Assembly: GCA_902363675.1 (NCBI GenBank) | Contig: CABJAV010000026.1 | Coordinates: 1-37,429 of the forward strand | Length of the DNA stretch: 37,429 nucleotides | Source: Lachnospiraceae bacterium | GTDB taxonomy: Bacteria; Bacillota; Clostridia; Lachnospirales; Lachnospiraceae | Reading direction: 5' to 3' | Shown here: piece by piece, positions 7,776-17,404 of the stretch | Numbering within the stretch: position 1 is the first letter of the stretch | How the letters are laid out: each line of letters opens with the position of its first letter | Translations under genes and position numbers: made by a program | The notes under the pieces: generated by a model | Databases searched by the model: none | Told to the model about the DNA's origin: nothing | The model's input: the letters and a program-made list of their open reading frames with translations, nothing else

Positions 7776-10700
7776 ATGGCAGGCGAGTAAAATAGGATTA
7801 ATTAATTTCTGGTATTATGACGAGCAGGAATTTCCGTTTGTAAAAGGCCGGATGCTGTTAAGAGGCTCCAACGGATCCGGTAAATCCGTAACAATGCAGA
7901 GCGTGGTACCACTTTTATTGGATGGAAATATGAGTCCGGAACGTCTCGATCCGTTTGGTTCAAGAGATCGAAAAATGAGCAGTTATCTGTTGGAAGAGGA
8001 TGATGGACGGGAAGAACGTACCGGCTATCTGTATCTGGAATTTAAACGGGAAGAGACGGAAAATTATCTGACGATTGGTATGGGAATCCGGGCACGACGT
8101 GGAAAACCATTGGACAAATGGTATTTTTCGTTGACCGATGGCAGACGTGTGGGCGTGGATTTCTTTTTGTACAAAGAGACCAATGAGAAGGTGACATTGT
8201 CAAAAAAAGAGCTCGAGAACCGCATCGCAGCAGGCGGACAGGTGTTTGACCGTCAGGCGGATTATATGGAATATGTCAATCGCCAGATTTTCGGATTTGA
8301 CACAGTAGAGGAATACAAAGAGATGATTGATCTGCTGATTCAGCTGCGTACACCGAAGCTGTCAAAAGATTTTAAGCCTTCTGTCATTAACGATATTTTA
8401 AGTGATTCCCTGCAGCCGCTTTCCGATGATGATCTGCGTCCGATGTCTGATGCAATTGAAAATATGGATCAGATGACGATGAACTTAAAAAGCCGTCAGG
8501 AGGCGCAGCAGGCGGCACAGAAAATCCAAAGTGTATATGACAAATATAACAGGTTGGCATTATATGAAAAAGCAAAAAAATATCAGGATATTTGCAGCGA
8601 TATAGAAGCTGCTGACAGGGAACAGAAAAAGCGCAGGACGGACATTGCAGAAAGTGAAAAAGAAATTGCTTCATTATTCGACAAGTATCAGGAGATGCAG
8701 GCAAAGCATGATGCAATGGAGAAAGAAAAGGAATCCTTAAGCAAGAGTGACGCGGTAGGTTTAAAAGACCGGGAAGCAGAGCTTGTGAAGGAGATGAAGC
8801 GCCAGCAGGGGATTATTGACAGTAAGAATTCGGCTTTGCAGGGAAAGCAGGAACAGTACCGGGAGGAAGAGGGCAAACAGAAAAAAGAAGAAGACCGCAA
8901 ATTCGAAAAAGAAAGAGAAATTTGTAATCTTTTTGAAGAGATGCAGACAGAGGCGGATTGCATGGCTTTTGAGGAACACAGCTTTTTTCAAAAGGAATGT
9001 GAGGAACATTTGGAAGAAACAATTGCATTTGATACGCATGAAAAACAATTTTCTGATGTAAAAAACAAAATACATAAAGCTTTCTGGATCCTGCAGGAAA
9101 CGAATTTGCTTGAACCACGGGCAGAAGAACTTTTGAAACAAAGAGACAGCATCCGAAAAGAACTGGATGCGATACAGCGGGAGATCGCTGCGAAAGATAT
9201 GCTTTTTGTGCAGGAACAAAATGCGTGGAAGGAAGCTTTGTATGCGTGGAATGGTTCGAATACGGAACTTCTTCTGGATAAAGAACAGTTAAAAGACTGC
9301 TGTAGATATGCAGAGGATTTCGGGGAGGACGCAGACTTTGCCGAGGTGCGGAAACAGGTGGCAGACATCTGGTTTTCCTATAAAAATCCGTTGGAGCTGC
9401 AGGTACATGAAAAGGAAAATGTGTATGAGCAGAAGCGACTGGAGAAAGAACAGACAGAAGAGGATCTGACAGAATGGGAGAATGCCAAAGATCCGGAACC
9501 GGAACGCTCGGACGCAGTTATAAAAAACAGACAGCGTCTAGATGAACTGCAGATTCCGTATCAGGAGTTTTATAAGGCGATTGAGTTTGGCGATTCGCTG
9601 AGCGAAATGGAATGCAACTATTTGGAAGAAGCGTTACTGCAGATGGGGATTCTCGATGCACTGGTCGTGGATGTCTCTTACCGGGAGCAGGTACTGACAC
9701 TGTCGGAAGGATGTGAAGACCGCTATCTGTTTGTGCAGAAATCACACAGCGGAAAAAGTCTGCTTGATGTTCTGGAACTGAACGATTCCATGAATGACAT
9801 TTTTTCTAATCAGCGTCTGACAGGCATTTTGTCCAATATCGCATATGACGAGGATGGTGTAATCTCGGTTTCCCCGGAAGGCATTTATCAGATGGGCGTT
9901 TTGTGCGGAACAATCACAGGGGAACATGTGGCCGGATTTCTGGGCACTCGTGCAAGGGAACGAAACCGTCAGGAGCACATCAAAGCCTGCAGGGAAAAAA
10001 TTCAGGAATTGCAGAATATAATGAAGCAGCTGGAAGACGAGAAGAATGTGCTTGAAAACCGGATGCAGAAGCTGGAAATGGAATATCAGGCTTTGCCGGA
10101 GGATACAGATTTGCGTGCGGCCTGGAAGATGCTTGTGCAGGAGCAGCACAGATATGAAATAAAGAAGACGGAATGTAGTGAAGTAGAGGAAAATTGGAAG
10201 AAGCTTTCGGAACAGATACAGGAAAAGAAAAAGAAAGCGATGGAAATTGCGCAGCAGTTGTATCTGCAATGCAGCTATGCAGTATTCCGGGATGCCGAGG
10301 AAGCAGCAGCGGATTATGAGAAGAATCTGATTGCTTTGAAATCTGCACATGAGATGTTTTTACAGAGTGTAAGACATATTCAGGATCTGGCGGAGCGTCT
10401 GGAAAATATTGACGCAGATCTGGAAGAAATCCGTTATGATCTTTCAGGTGCACAGCGTCAGCTTGCAAAAGTAACGCAGGAACATACATCGGTTGTGGAG
10501 CAGTTGAAACTGACGGATTATGAACAGATCAGGGAGAGGCTGGATGCCTGCGTTGCATGGCTGAATGATTATCCGGAAGAATTGAATCAATGTGCGCAGA
10601 AACGGGCAAAAGTAGAGGAACATCTGCGTACTTTGTGTAATCAGGAAGAAGACTGGGAAGTTCACCGGCAGACATTGGAAGAAAAGTATATCTGGAGAAA

Positions 10701-11874
10701 GAAATGTTACGAGGCAGAGCTGGCACTTGATTATGTTCCATTCCCGGGAGATATGCAGCTGGATCTTTCAGGCATTTGCACATACTTAGAGAGTGATGTA
10801 AAGACACTTGGAAAGAAAAATATCATTGCCAGTCTGAACCAGGTATATTTTGAAAATCGTGGATTCCTGAATGAATATCAGGTGATGCAGGGAGATTTGT
10901 TTACGGAATTTGATGAAAACATGCCGGCAGGAGAAGCAGAGGCGGCTAGACAGGATTTTACGGCACGCTATCAAGGAACAAAGCTTCCGTTCGCACGGCT
11001 TTTGGTGCATTTACAGGAGGACATTGCGCAGTTACAGGATTTGATTAAAGCAGGAGACCGCGAGCTGTTTGAAGATATTCTGGCGAATACAGTCAGTCGC
11101 AAAATCCGTGGGAAAATTAATGCTTCCAATGCATGGGTAGAGAAGATGAATGCTCTGATGGGCAGTATGAATACATCCAGCGGTTTGAAACTGAGTCTTC
11201 GCTGGAGAAGCAAGACGGCAGAGAGTGAAAACCAGCTGGATACAAAAGAATTGGTAGAACTGTTAAAGAAGGACTACCGGTTAATGAGCGAGGAAGAGGC
11301 AGCACGTCTGTCCACGCATTTTCGGTCAAAGGTCGAAGAGGCGAGAAGAAGTGCCAAAGACAGCGGTGGTATGATTTCGTTTTATCAGGTGATGAAAGAA
11401 ACGCTGGATTATCGTAAGTGGTTTGAATTTCAGTTGTTTTCCCAGAAAAAGGGAGAGCGGATCAAGGAACTTACCAACAGTGTATTTGGTACATTCAGCG
11501 GTGGAGAAAAAGCGATGTCTATGTATGTGCCGTTGTTTTCCGTAGTTGTCGCAAAATATCAGGGAGGACGCGCAGATGCACCGCGTCTGGTTTCGCTGGA
11601 TGAGGCATTTGCAGGCGTTGATAACCGTAACATTCGTGATATGTTCCGTCTCATGACCGAATTTTCTTTTGATTTTATTATCAATTCACAGGTACTTTGG
11701 GGAGATTGTGATACATTAGATGCACTTGCCATCTATCAGTTAATACGACCGGAAAATGCGAAATTTGTGACTGTGATGCCGTATGTATGGAATGGTCATG
11801 CCAGAGAACTTATGGAAAATGAAGAGGCAGTAGAACAGCGGAGGGCGGAGATTGAACAGACAGCAGGAGCATAG
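7765..11874 (+). CDS. jetC: Wadjet JetC: SMC/MukB-like ATPase (TIGR02680)
   Basis: The 1369-residue protein is the SMC-like motor of a type II Wadjet system, which loads on and extrudes loops of plasmid DNA before cleavage by JetD. Walker A is GSNGSGKS (34-41). Two long coiled-coil arms (about 235-500 and 720-1010) flank a central hinge region. The C-terminal head has the signature FSGGEKAMSM (near 1243) and Walker B RLVSLDEAFAGVD (near 1273). Length matches the family. The start has AGGAGG upstream and overlaps the jetB remnant. The frame is uninterrupted, which is notable because its partners JetA and JetB are missing or broken. Confidence 0.93.
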   Translation: MGSRWQASKIGLINFWYYDEQEFPFVKGRMLLRGSNGSGKSVTMQSVVPLLLDGNMSPERLDPFGSRDRKMSSYLLEEDDGREERTGYLYLEFKREETENYLTIGMGIRARRGKPLDKWYFSLTDGRRVGVDFFLYKETNEKVTLSKKELENRIAAGGQVFDRQADYMEYVNRQIFGFDTVEEYKEMIDLLIQLRTPKLSKDFKPSVINDILSDSLQPLSDDDLRPMSDAIENMDQMTMNLKSRQEAQQAAQKIQSVYDKYNRLALYEKAKKYQDICSDIEAADREQKKRRTDIAESEKEIASLFDKYQEMQAKHDAMEKEKESLSKSDAVGLKDREAELVKEMKRQQGIIDSKNSALQGKQEQYREEEGKQKKEEDRKFEKEREICNLFEEMQTEADCMAFEEHSFFQKECEEHLEETIAFDTHEKQFSDVKNKIHKAFWILQETNLLEPRAEELLKQRDSIRKELDAIQREIAAKDMLFVQEQNAWKEALYAWNGSNTELLLDKEQLKDCCRYAEDFGEDADFAEVRKQVADIWFSYKNPLELQVHEKENVYEQKRLEKEQTEEDLTEWENAKDPEPERSDAVIKNRQRLDELQIPYQEFYKAIEFGDSLSEMECNYLEEALLQMGILDALVVDVSYREQVLTLSEGCEDRYLFVQKSHSGKSLLDVLELNDSMNDIFSNQRLTGILSNIAYDEDGVISVSPEGIYQMGVLCGTITGEHVAGFLGTRARERNRQEHIKACREKIQELQNIMKQLEDEKNVLENRMQKLEMEYQALPEDTDLRAAWKMLVQEQHRYEIKKTECSEVEENWKKLSEQIQEKKKKAMEIAQQLYLQCSYAVFRDAEEAAADYEKNLIALKSAHEMFLQSVRHIQDLAERLENIDADLEEIRYDLSGAQRQLAKVTQEHTSVVEQLKLTDYEQIRERLDACVAWLNDYPEELNQCAQKRAKVEEHLRTLCNQEEDWEVHRQTLEEKYIWRKKCYEAELALDYVPFPGDMQLDLSGICTYLESDVKTLGKKNIIASLNQVYFENRGFLNEYQVMQGDLFTEFDENMPAGEAEAARQDFTARYQGTKLPFARLLVHLQEDIAQLQDLIKAGDRELFEDILANTVSRKIRGKINASNAWVEKMNALMGSMNTSSGLKLSLRWRSKTAESENQLDTKELVELLKKDYRLMSEEEAARLSTHFRSKVEEARRSAKDSGGMISFYQVMKETLDYRKWFEFQLFSQKKGERIKELTNSVFGTFSGGEKAMSMYVPLFSVVVAKYQGGRADAPRLVSLDEAFAGVDNRNIRDMFRLMTEFSFDFIINSQVLWGDCDTLDALAIYQLIRPENAKFVTVMPYVWNGHARELMENEEAVEQRRAEIEQTAGA

Positions 11875-13132
11875 TTGTATTGCATATTTTAAATCCAATC
11901 CGGTGTGGAACCGGGTATTTCGTGGATTTTGGGAAAAATACAGGTCTTATGGGACTTTTTCGGGAAAAGTCGTGTTACAGAAACTTACAGCGGAAGAAGT
12001 CGAAGGACTGGAGGGCTTTTTTGCAAAAAGTTTCCATGGAAAAAAGAGTGCAACGGTATCGGCGGAGCGCTTTGCGCAGGCATTGATGAACAGTAGATTT
12101 TCTGATATGGAACCTGAACATTTACTGGAACTGTATTTTCAGGAAACACTAATAGGGAAAAAAGAAGAACGCCAACTGGAAGAACACAAAAAAGATGTTT
12201 TCTTAGAACAGTGGAAGAAAACATATCAGGGAACACCAATAGAAAAGGCTTTGACACAACTGCTGGATGTGGTACAGGCAAGTCATACAAAAAATATAGA
12301 TGAGTGGGAACAATTGCTGTGTCTTGGCGCAGAAATTTATAATTTTTTTCCTTATCGGAAGAACAAGACGAGATATCTTGCTGTTTTTGCAACAGAAATC
12401 ACTGGAAATCCACATGCTTTTGATCAGGGAAGTTCATTGGGGACTTTTTTGTATCAAGTGATACAGATGGAACTGTTGCGGAGAAAGGTTTTTCCACAGA
12501 AATCGGACATTTTTCCGGCGTTTTTCCGACAAAAATGTTTTTTCGCAGAGGGAATACTTATTGATGATATATCAAATTATGTGATGTTATCCCATGTAAA
12601 AGCACAAAAAAAAGATGGTACTTTCCATGCGGGGATGGAAGGGTTCTGGCAGGAAGATGATATGGTACAGGTGCCGCTTGCGGTTCTGTCACAGTGGAAC
12701 AGAATGTTTTGCATAGATAATGAAATGTATATCGTGGAAAATCCATCGGTATTTGCAGGACTTTGTGCCAGGAGTGATGAGTCGGTTTCCTGTATGTGCA
12801 TGAATGGGCAGCCCCGCCTGGCAGGCCTGGTTACATTAGATCTTTTGGCGGCATCAGGGACTGTGGTATATTACGCGGGAGATTTGGATCCCGAAGGCCT
12901 CTTGATCGCACAAAAAATTTCGAAATATTATGCAGGAGAATTTCATTATTGGCATATGGCACTTGAGGATTATGAAAAAAGCAAGTCGAATGAAATTATT
13001 TCTGAGAAAAGAATAAAAAGTCTGGAGCGTATTACGGATGTAGAATTGTTTCCTGTGATAGAAAAAATGCGAATTGACCGCCTCGCCGGGTATCAGGAAA
13101 AAATAGAATATGAAAGCTGTTGTCAGAATTGA
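11852..13132 (+). CDS. jetD: Wadjet JetD: Toprim-domain nuclease (TIGR02679)
   Basis: The 426-residue protein is the topoisomerase VI/Toprim-like nuclease subunit of type II Wadjet, expected to cut plasmid DNA held by the JetABC motor. The C-terminal Toprim domain (about 285-400) shows the acidic residue Glu296 in YIVENPS and the DxD pair Asp344/Asp346 in YYAGDLDPEG. The start is TTG at 11852, with GGAGG 7 bp upstream, inside the jetC end (23-bp overlap), so translation is probably coupled. N-terminal sequence CIAYFKSNPVWNRVFRGF fits the family's usual start. Active-site residues look intact. Confidence 0.9.
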   Translation: MNRQQEHSCIAYFKSNPVWNRVFRGFWEKYRSYGTFSGKVVLQKLTAEEVEGLEGFFAKSFHGKKSATVSAERFAQALMNSRFSDMEPEHLLELYFQETLIGKKEERQLEEHKKDVFLEQWKKTYQGTPIEKALTQLLDVVQASHTKNIDEWEQLLCLGAEIYNFFPYRKNKTRYLAVFATEITGNPHAFDQGSSLGTFLYQVIQMELLRRKVFPQKSDIFPAFFRQKCFFAEGILIDDISNYVMLSHVKAQKKDGTFHAGMEGFWQEDDMVQVPLAVLSQWNRMFCIDNEMYIVENPSVFAGLCARSDESVSCMCMNGQPRLAGLVTLDLLAASGTVVYYAGDLDPEGLLIAQKISKYYAGEFHYWHMALEDYEKSKSNEIISEKRIKSLERITDVELFPVIEKMRIDRLAGYQEKIEYESCCQN

Positions 13133-13163
13133 TTTGATAGGGATATTTCGTGCAAAAATACTA

Positions 13164-13193
13164 TTGTAGTTTCTGCATATTTCAAAGTATAAT
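13164..13193 (+). promoter_or_regulatory. Promoter of the zinc-ribbon gene
   Basis: TTGTAG (13164-13169) and TATAAT (13188-13193) are 18 bp apart, 63 bp before the start codon at 13256. This indicates that the zinc-ribbon gene is transcribed separately from jetCD. Confidence 0.6.
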
Positions 13194-13255
13194 TAACTTA
13201 AAATAGTAAGAAAAGATTTATACTGCATATGTTGGATGCGTGAAATGAGGAGTTT

Positions 13256-14284
13256 ATGGCAAACGGAAAAGAGTACGATGTGATGGGATACTGGGATTGT
13301 CCGGTATGTCAGACGAAGAAGATTAAAGGAACAGTGCGGGACTGCCCGAACTGTGGAGCACCGCGTGGAAAAGATGTCAGGTTTTACATGGATGGAGAGG
13401 ATGTCCGTCTGACAGAAGAGGAAGAGAAAAAGAAGGGAAAAGGTGCGGACTGGATGTGTGAGTTTTGTGGCGCATACAATTCAGCCCTGAGCACTTCCTG
13501 TACTTCCTGTGGAGCAGAGAAGACGACAAAGAGTTACTTTGACATTCAAAAGGAGAAGGAGGAGCCGAAGCCACAACCACAAAAACCTGCAGATGCACCA
13601 AAGAAGAATAAGAAATTCAAGGGCTGGATTGTTGGTCTGATAGCGGTTGCTTTACTTATTACAGGTCTGGTGTGGATGCTGACACCGAAGACTTACAATG
13701 GAACGGTAAAGGATAAGTACTGGGAGTCAAGTGTTGAAGTAGAGAAGAACACGAGGTGTTATGAATCCGACTGGTCGCTGCCGAGTGATGCCGAGCTGGA
13801 TAAGAAAGCCACGGAGATACGAACGTACCGGCAGGTCCAGGATGGCACGAAGACAGAGACCTATGAGACTTATGAGATTGTCGGTTATCATGATGAAGCT
13901 GTCTATGAGGACAATGGAGACGGAACTTTCCACCACAGTACAAAGTCGGTTCCGGATTATGATTATGTCACCCATACGCGGGAAGTCCCGAATTATGTCG
14001 AAGAACCGGTGTATGACACGAAGTATTATTATTACATATGGCGGTGGAAGAAAGACCGGACGCTGCATGCAAAGGAACATGGTGATGTAGAATTATATTA
14101 CAAGGAAGAAAACTTAAAAGATACAGAGCGCTATGGAGAGAAAACGAGTACATATTATGTGAAGTTCCAGCGTGGAAAGAAGACAAAGACCTATGAGGTC
14201 AGCAGCCAGATGTATAAGCAGTTGAAGACAGGAAAGAAGTATGAGATTGTTGTACAGGCAGGTGAGATACAGAAAATTAAATAA
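13256..14284 (+). CDS. Membrane protein with two zinc ribbons
   Basis: The 342-residue protein carries two four-cysteine zinc ribbons (Cys15, 18, 30, 33 and Cys68, 71, 82, 85; the WxCPxC spacing resembles RanBP2-type fingers), a Pro/Lys/Glu-rich linker, one membrane segment (about 123-142) and a C-terminal region rich in Tyr, Thr and Glu. The ribbons would be cytoplasmic and the C-terminus external. The function is unknown; zinc-ribbon-plus-membrane architecture is frequent in Firmicutes without assigned roles. The ribosome binding site GAGGAG is unusually close (3 bp) to the ATG. A terminator follows directly. Confidence 0.75.
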   Translation: MANGKEYDVMGYWDCPVCQTKKIKGTVRDCPNCGAPRGKDVRFYMDGEDVRLTEEEEKKKGKGADWMCEFCGAYNSALSTSCTSCGAEKTTKSYFDIQKEKEEPKPQPQKPADAPKKNKKFKGWIVGLIAVALLITGLVWMLTPKTYNGTVKDKYWESSVEVEKNTRCYESDWSLPSDAELDKKATEIRTYRQVQDGTKTETYETYEIVGYHDEAVYEDNGDGTFHHSTKSVPDYDYVTHTREVPNYVEEPVYDTKYYYYIWRWKKDRTLHAKEHGDVELYYKEENLKDTERYGEKTSTYYVKFQRGKKTKTYEVSSQMYKQLKTGKKYEIVVQAGEIQKIK

Positions 14285-14294
14285 ACAAAACAGA

Positions 14295-14335
14295 ACCCCG
14301 AATCTTACGACGAGAGTGAGATCCGGGGTCTTTTC
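14295..14335. terminator. Bidirectional terminator between convergent genes
   Basis: An 11-bp stem with one mismatch (14295-14305 with 14319-14329) is followed by CTTTT on the plus strand and by a T-rich tail on the minus strand. It lies between the stops of the zinc-ribbon gene and the convergent secreted-protein gene. Confidence 0.75.
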
Positions 14336-14336
14336 A

Positions 14337-15143
14337 TTACTTCAAATTTTTAGGAAACTTAAAGTTGGTTGCTTTATTAAATTTGGAATAAGTTGTTGTA
14401 GTGATGAAGCTTGAATATGTTTTTCCATATCCACTTGCTCCGACGGCAGCATAGAAACTTCCAATATAATCGTTCACAAAATCTTTGCTATCTTCCTTAA
14501 GTTTTACAGGACGATATGTTTTTTTATCAATCCAGATGGTTGCTTTGATTGGTTCGATTTCGGAAAAATCACTGCCAGATGAGGAAAATAAATCACCCAT
14601 TCCATATCTTTCAAAGGATTCATTCAGAATATTACCTTCAATCTGTGCAGAAATCTGTACCGTATTAATTCCATTTACTTTGACATTGTCTTTTACAATT
14701 TTAGCAGAGGTAAAGCAGTCTGCATCCCAGCAAAGGAGCTGTGAACTGAGATCCGGAACCTCCATCTTCGAATAGGAATTACCATTCTTGAACTGATAAG
14801 TATAATAGTGACCATTCGAAGCTTTTTTGGTGTAAGTTACAGTTTTTTCAGTGGTGCCAGAAGATTTTGAGGTAGTTATGGTTTTAATCTTTAATGGCTT
14901 TTTGAAATAAATCTGTTTTTGGGTTTGGGTTGTCTTAAGACTCTTTCCCATCAAAGAGCCTGTTGTTTTCGAAGTTTGTTTCATTTCATAGGATTTCGCC
15001 TTTTTCATAGCTTTACCCATTTTTGTAAGGTACTGTCTGGCAGTTGGTGTTGCCGCGTTTGCGGGAGTTACAGTTGCGAATGTGCATACAGCCATCGCTA
15101 CGGTCAGGATGCATGCCATGAGTTGTTTTTTGAATGTTTTCAT
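14337..15143 (-). CDS. Secreted LolA-like protein (possibly DUF6612)
   Basis: The 268-residue protein has a clear signal peptide (Lys-rich start, hydrophobic core 8-24, cleavage after TPANA near residue 30) and no lipobox, so it is exported. The mature part is Lys/Thr/Ser-rich with alternating β-strand patterns and the element ATIWIDKKTYRPVKL, typical of LolA/LppX-like folds grouped as DUF6612 in Firmicutes. A role in binding a hydrophobic ligand is only a fold-level guess. GGAGG lies 6 bp before the ATG. It stands alone, convergent with the zinc-ribbon gene and divergent from the chemoreceptor. Confidence 0.7.
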   Translation of the reverse strand: MKTFKKQLMACILTVAMAVCTFATVTPANAATPTARQYLTKMGKAMKKAKSYEMKQTSKTTGSLMGKSLKTTQTQKQIYFKKPLKIKTITTSKSSGTTEKTVTYTKKASNGHYYTYQFKNGNSYSKMEVPDLSSQLLCWDADCFTSAKIVKDNVKVNGINTVQISAQIEGNILNESFERYGMGDLFSSSGSDFSEIEPIKATIWIDKKTYRPVKLKEDSKDFVNDYIGSFYAAVGASGYGKTYSSFITTTTYSKFNKATNFKFPKNLK

Positions 15144-15230
15144 TTCATTCCTCCATATTCTTTTATATTTTCATAACATATCTATGGTAGCATTTGTTAA
15201 GGGCGAAAGCAATAAAAAACACAAATGGTC

Positions 15231-15258
15231 TTGTACATTTTTTTAATGGGTATATAAT
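15231..15258 (+). promoter_or_regulatory. Promoter of the first chemoreceptor gene
   Basis: TTGTAC (15231-15236) and TATAAT (15253-15258) are 16 bp apart. Transcription would begin near 15265, giving a leader of about 50 bases before the TTG start at 15317. Confidence 0.6.
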
Positions 15259-15316
15259 AGTAATTAGGACTAAAGTAACAGGACTATTGGAATTTTTGAT
15301 ACAGGAGGAGATTAAT

Positions 15317-17035
15317 TTGAAAGCTAGCAGGAAAAAATGGAAGATGATGAACATCCAGACACGTTTGAAGAAAGGATTTCGTTTTACAACGATATTGACG
15401 GCGTTGGCTGGTGGCCTCGCAATTATAGTTCTGGGTATTATGTCAACGCAGTATTCGGATGCATTGAAATATTACGGATTCTCGCAGGGAGATATTGGAA
15501 AAGCAATGGTTGCCTTTACAGAGACACGTAGCTGTACCCGTGGCTTGATTGGTTATAAGGATCTAGCTGTGCTCTGCACTTTGTCAGACGATCATGATAC
15601 AAAGAAAGAGTCTTTTGAAAAGTATTGGAGCGAGGTAGGCGATACAATCAAGACAAAAGCAGAAGCTAAGATTTACGATGATGTAAATAGTAAACTGAAA
15701 GATTATTGGAAAATCGAAAAAGAAATCAAAAAACTCGGTCTGAATATTGCAGATCCGGGTGCACAGAAAAAGGCAGAGCGGAGAGCAAGCGCAGAACTTG
15801 CACCGGCATATAATGAGATCTACAAAGGTATGGTTTCTCTCATGGATAAGAAAGTTACGGAGGGAGATGCGCTCAAAGCCAGATTGGGTGTGCTGTCGAT
15901 CGTTGCATTTATTCTTGTTATCGCAATTATTATTGTTGCTTATGTAATCGCAATGAAGATTGGAACAGAAGTTGCAGTTGGCATTTCAACACCTTTGGAC
16001 GCGTTAAAGAAACGTCTGGAGACATTTTCAAAAGGAGATTTGGAATCTGAGTTCCCAACGACAGAGTCAAAGGATGAGATTGCAGATATGATTCATGTTG
16101 CCAGCGATATGGCCGTTGATTTGCGTACAATTATTTCTGATTCCGATATGTTACTTGGAAAGATGGCCGAAGGTGATTACACGATTACTTCACAAGTAAA
16201 AGATAAGTATGCTGGAAATTTTGTAGGACTTCTTATGGCAATGAGCCGGATGAAGCACCAGATGAACGATGTTATGAGCAAGATTAATGATGCATCTTCT
16301 CTTGTTGCAGCAGGTTCCAACAACCTGGCACAAGCAGCACAGGAGATGGCAGAGGGCGCTATGGATCAGTCTGCTTCCATTGAGGAGCTGCAGGCTACAT
16401 TCGCAGATATTACGGAAGGTGTGGAAAAGACATCTGAGAAGTTGAATGAAACATACAAGATTGCACAGCAATATGCAAAGGAAGCTGACAACAGTCATGC
16501 AGAGATGCAGGGAATGGTTGATGTCATTGCCCGTATTAATGAGACATCAAAGCAGATTGAGAATATTATTTCTGAAATCGAAGATATTGCAAGTCAGACC
16601 AACCTTCTTTCTTTAAATGCCGCAATCGAGGCTGCCAGAGCAGGAGAAGCTGGCAAGGGATTTGCTGTCGTTGCAGATCAGATACGAAGTCTTTCTGAGC
16701 AGAGCGCGAAGGCCGCTGTTGATACCCGTGAGCTGATCGAGGGAGCCATCGAAGTTACCAATGAAGGCAATGAGGCAGCAGAGCGCGTGAGTGTTTCCAT
16801 CGAGAAAGTTATCAGTGGTATGAAGTCCGTAGCAGCTTCTTCTCAGGAACTGAGTGAGATTGCAGATGAGCAGGCAAAGGCAATGGAACAGGCAGAGCAG
16901 GGAATTAACCAGATTTCCGAAGTTGTTCAGTCCAACTCCGCAAATGCAGAAGAGACTTCTGCAACCAGTGAGGAGTTATCTGCACAGGCTGTGACCATGA
17001 ATGACCTGATTAGCAAGTTTTCTTTGGAAAAATAA
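15317..17035 (+). CDS. Methyl-accepting chemotaxis protein with HAMP domain
   Basis: The 572-residue receptor has an N-terminal membrane segment (about 20-44), an external four-helix-bundle sensor region (about 45-200), a second membrane segment (about 203-229), a HAMP domain and a long signalling hairpin whose tip is [19 protein letters not shown]. It would signal to CheA/CheW. The chosen start is TTG at 15317 with GGAGGAG 6 bp upstream; in-frame upstream codons lie before the promoter-proximal leader and lack such a site. No HAMP-independent cytoplasmic sensor is seen. The ligand is unknown. Confidence 0.9.
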   Translation: MKASRKKWKMMNIQTRLKKGFRFTTILTALAGGLAIIVLGIMSTQYSDALKYYGFSQGDIGKAMVAFTETRSCTRGLIGYKDLAVLCTLSDDHDTKKESFEKYWSEVGDTIKTKAEAKIYDDVNSKLKDYWKIEKEIKKLGLNIADPGAQKKAERRASAELAPAYNEIYKGMVSLMDKKVTEGDALKARLGVLSIVAFILVIAIIIVAYVIAMKIGTEVAVGISTPLDALKKRLETFSKGDLESEFPTTESKDEIADMIHVASDMAVDLRTIISDSDMLLGKMAEGDYTITSQVKDKYAGNFVGLLMAMSRMKHQMNDVMSKINDASSLVAAGSNNLAQAAQEMAEGAMDQSASIEELQATFADITEGVEKTSEKLNETYKIAQQYAKEADNSHAEMQGMVDVIARINETSKQIENIISEIEDIASQTNLLSLNAAIEAARAGEAGKGFAVVADQIRSLSEQSAKAAVDTRELIEGAIEVTNEGNEAAERVSVSIEKVISGMKSVAASSQELSEIADEQAKAMEQAEQGINQISEVVQSNSANAEETSATSEELSAQAVTMNDLISKFSLEK

Positions 17036-17046
17036 AAATAATCCTA

Positions 17047-17075
17047 TTGTATTACATGAAATATCGTGGTACAAT
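17047..17075 (+). promoter_or_regulatory. Promoter of the thrS T-box transcript
   Basis: TTGTAT (17047-17052) and TACAAT (17070-17075) are separated by 17 bp, just before the T-box leader. Confidence 0.7.
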
Positions 17076-17081
17076 GCAAAC

Positions 17082-17336
17082 GAAATAAACAAAAGCGATG
17101 AAAGAAAAAGTAGTGCAGTTGAACCATACAGAGAGAGTGACAGATGCTGGAAGCCACTTATGGGAAGATTACATGAAGACCATTCTTGAGCTGTACGTGA
17201 AATCAATCAAGCGTTACCGTGTAGCTGCGTTAAAGCTATAAGGAGTCGGTGAATATACGAACTCCGGAGTGAAATATAAGGTGGAACCGTGTAAATTATG
17301 CACCCTTAGGTATGAAAGTACCTGAGGGTGTTTTTT
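17082..17336 (+). promoter_or_regulatory. T-box riboswitch controlling thrS (Thr specifier ACC)
   Basis: The leader senses uncharged tRNA-Thr and prevents termination. Stem I begins with AGAGAGTGACAG; the specifier loop GAAGACCATTC carries ACC (17179-17181), a Thr codon. The conserved T-box sequence AAGGTGGAACCGTG is at 17278-17291, containing the UGGAA bulge that pairs with the tRNA acceptor end. The terminator is a 12-bp stem (17301-17312 with 17319-17330, one G-U pair) followed by six T. All essential parts are present in the expected order. Confidence 0.92.
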
Positions 17337-17404
17337 ACTGTATAGGAATTTCCTTTGGAATTCTCTACACAGCAAAAAATCATAGAAAAAGGAGTCAATG
17401 AATT

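Noticed and set aside
8387..11329. Several minus-strand frames opposite jetC
   Set aside because: They are Cys/Phe/Leu-rich shadows of a Glu/Lys-rich coiled coil and have no starts or family features.
7765..13132. Calling jetC and jetD an ordinary MukB or SbcC system
   Set aside because: The N-terminal and Walker B sequences, the overlap order and the TIGR02678-like and TIGR02679-like neighbours fit type II Wadjet; there are no MukEF or SbcD genes.
15194..15316. An upstream ATG start for the first chemoreceptor
   Set aside because: It would lie before the promoter at 15231-15258; the TTG at 15317 has an excellent ribosome binding site.
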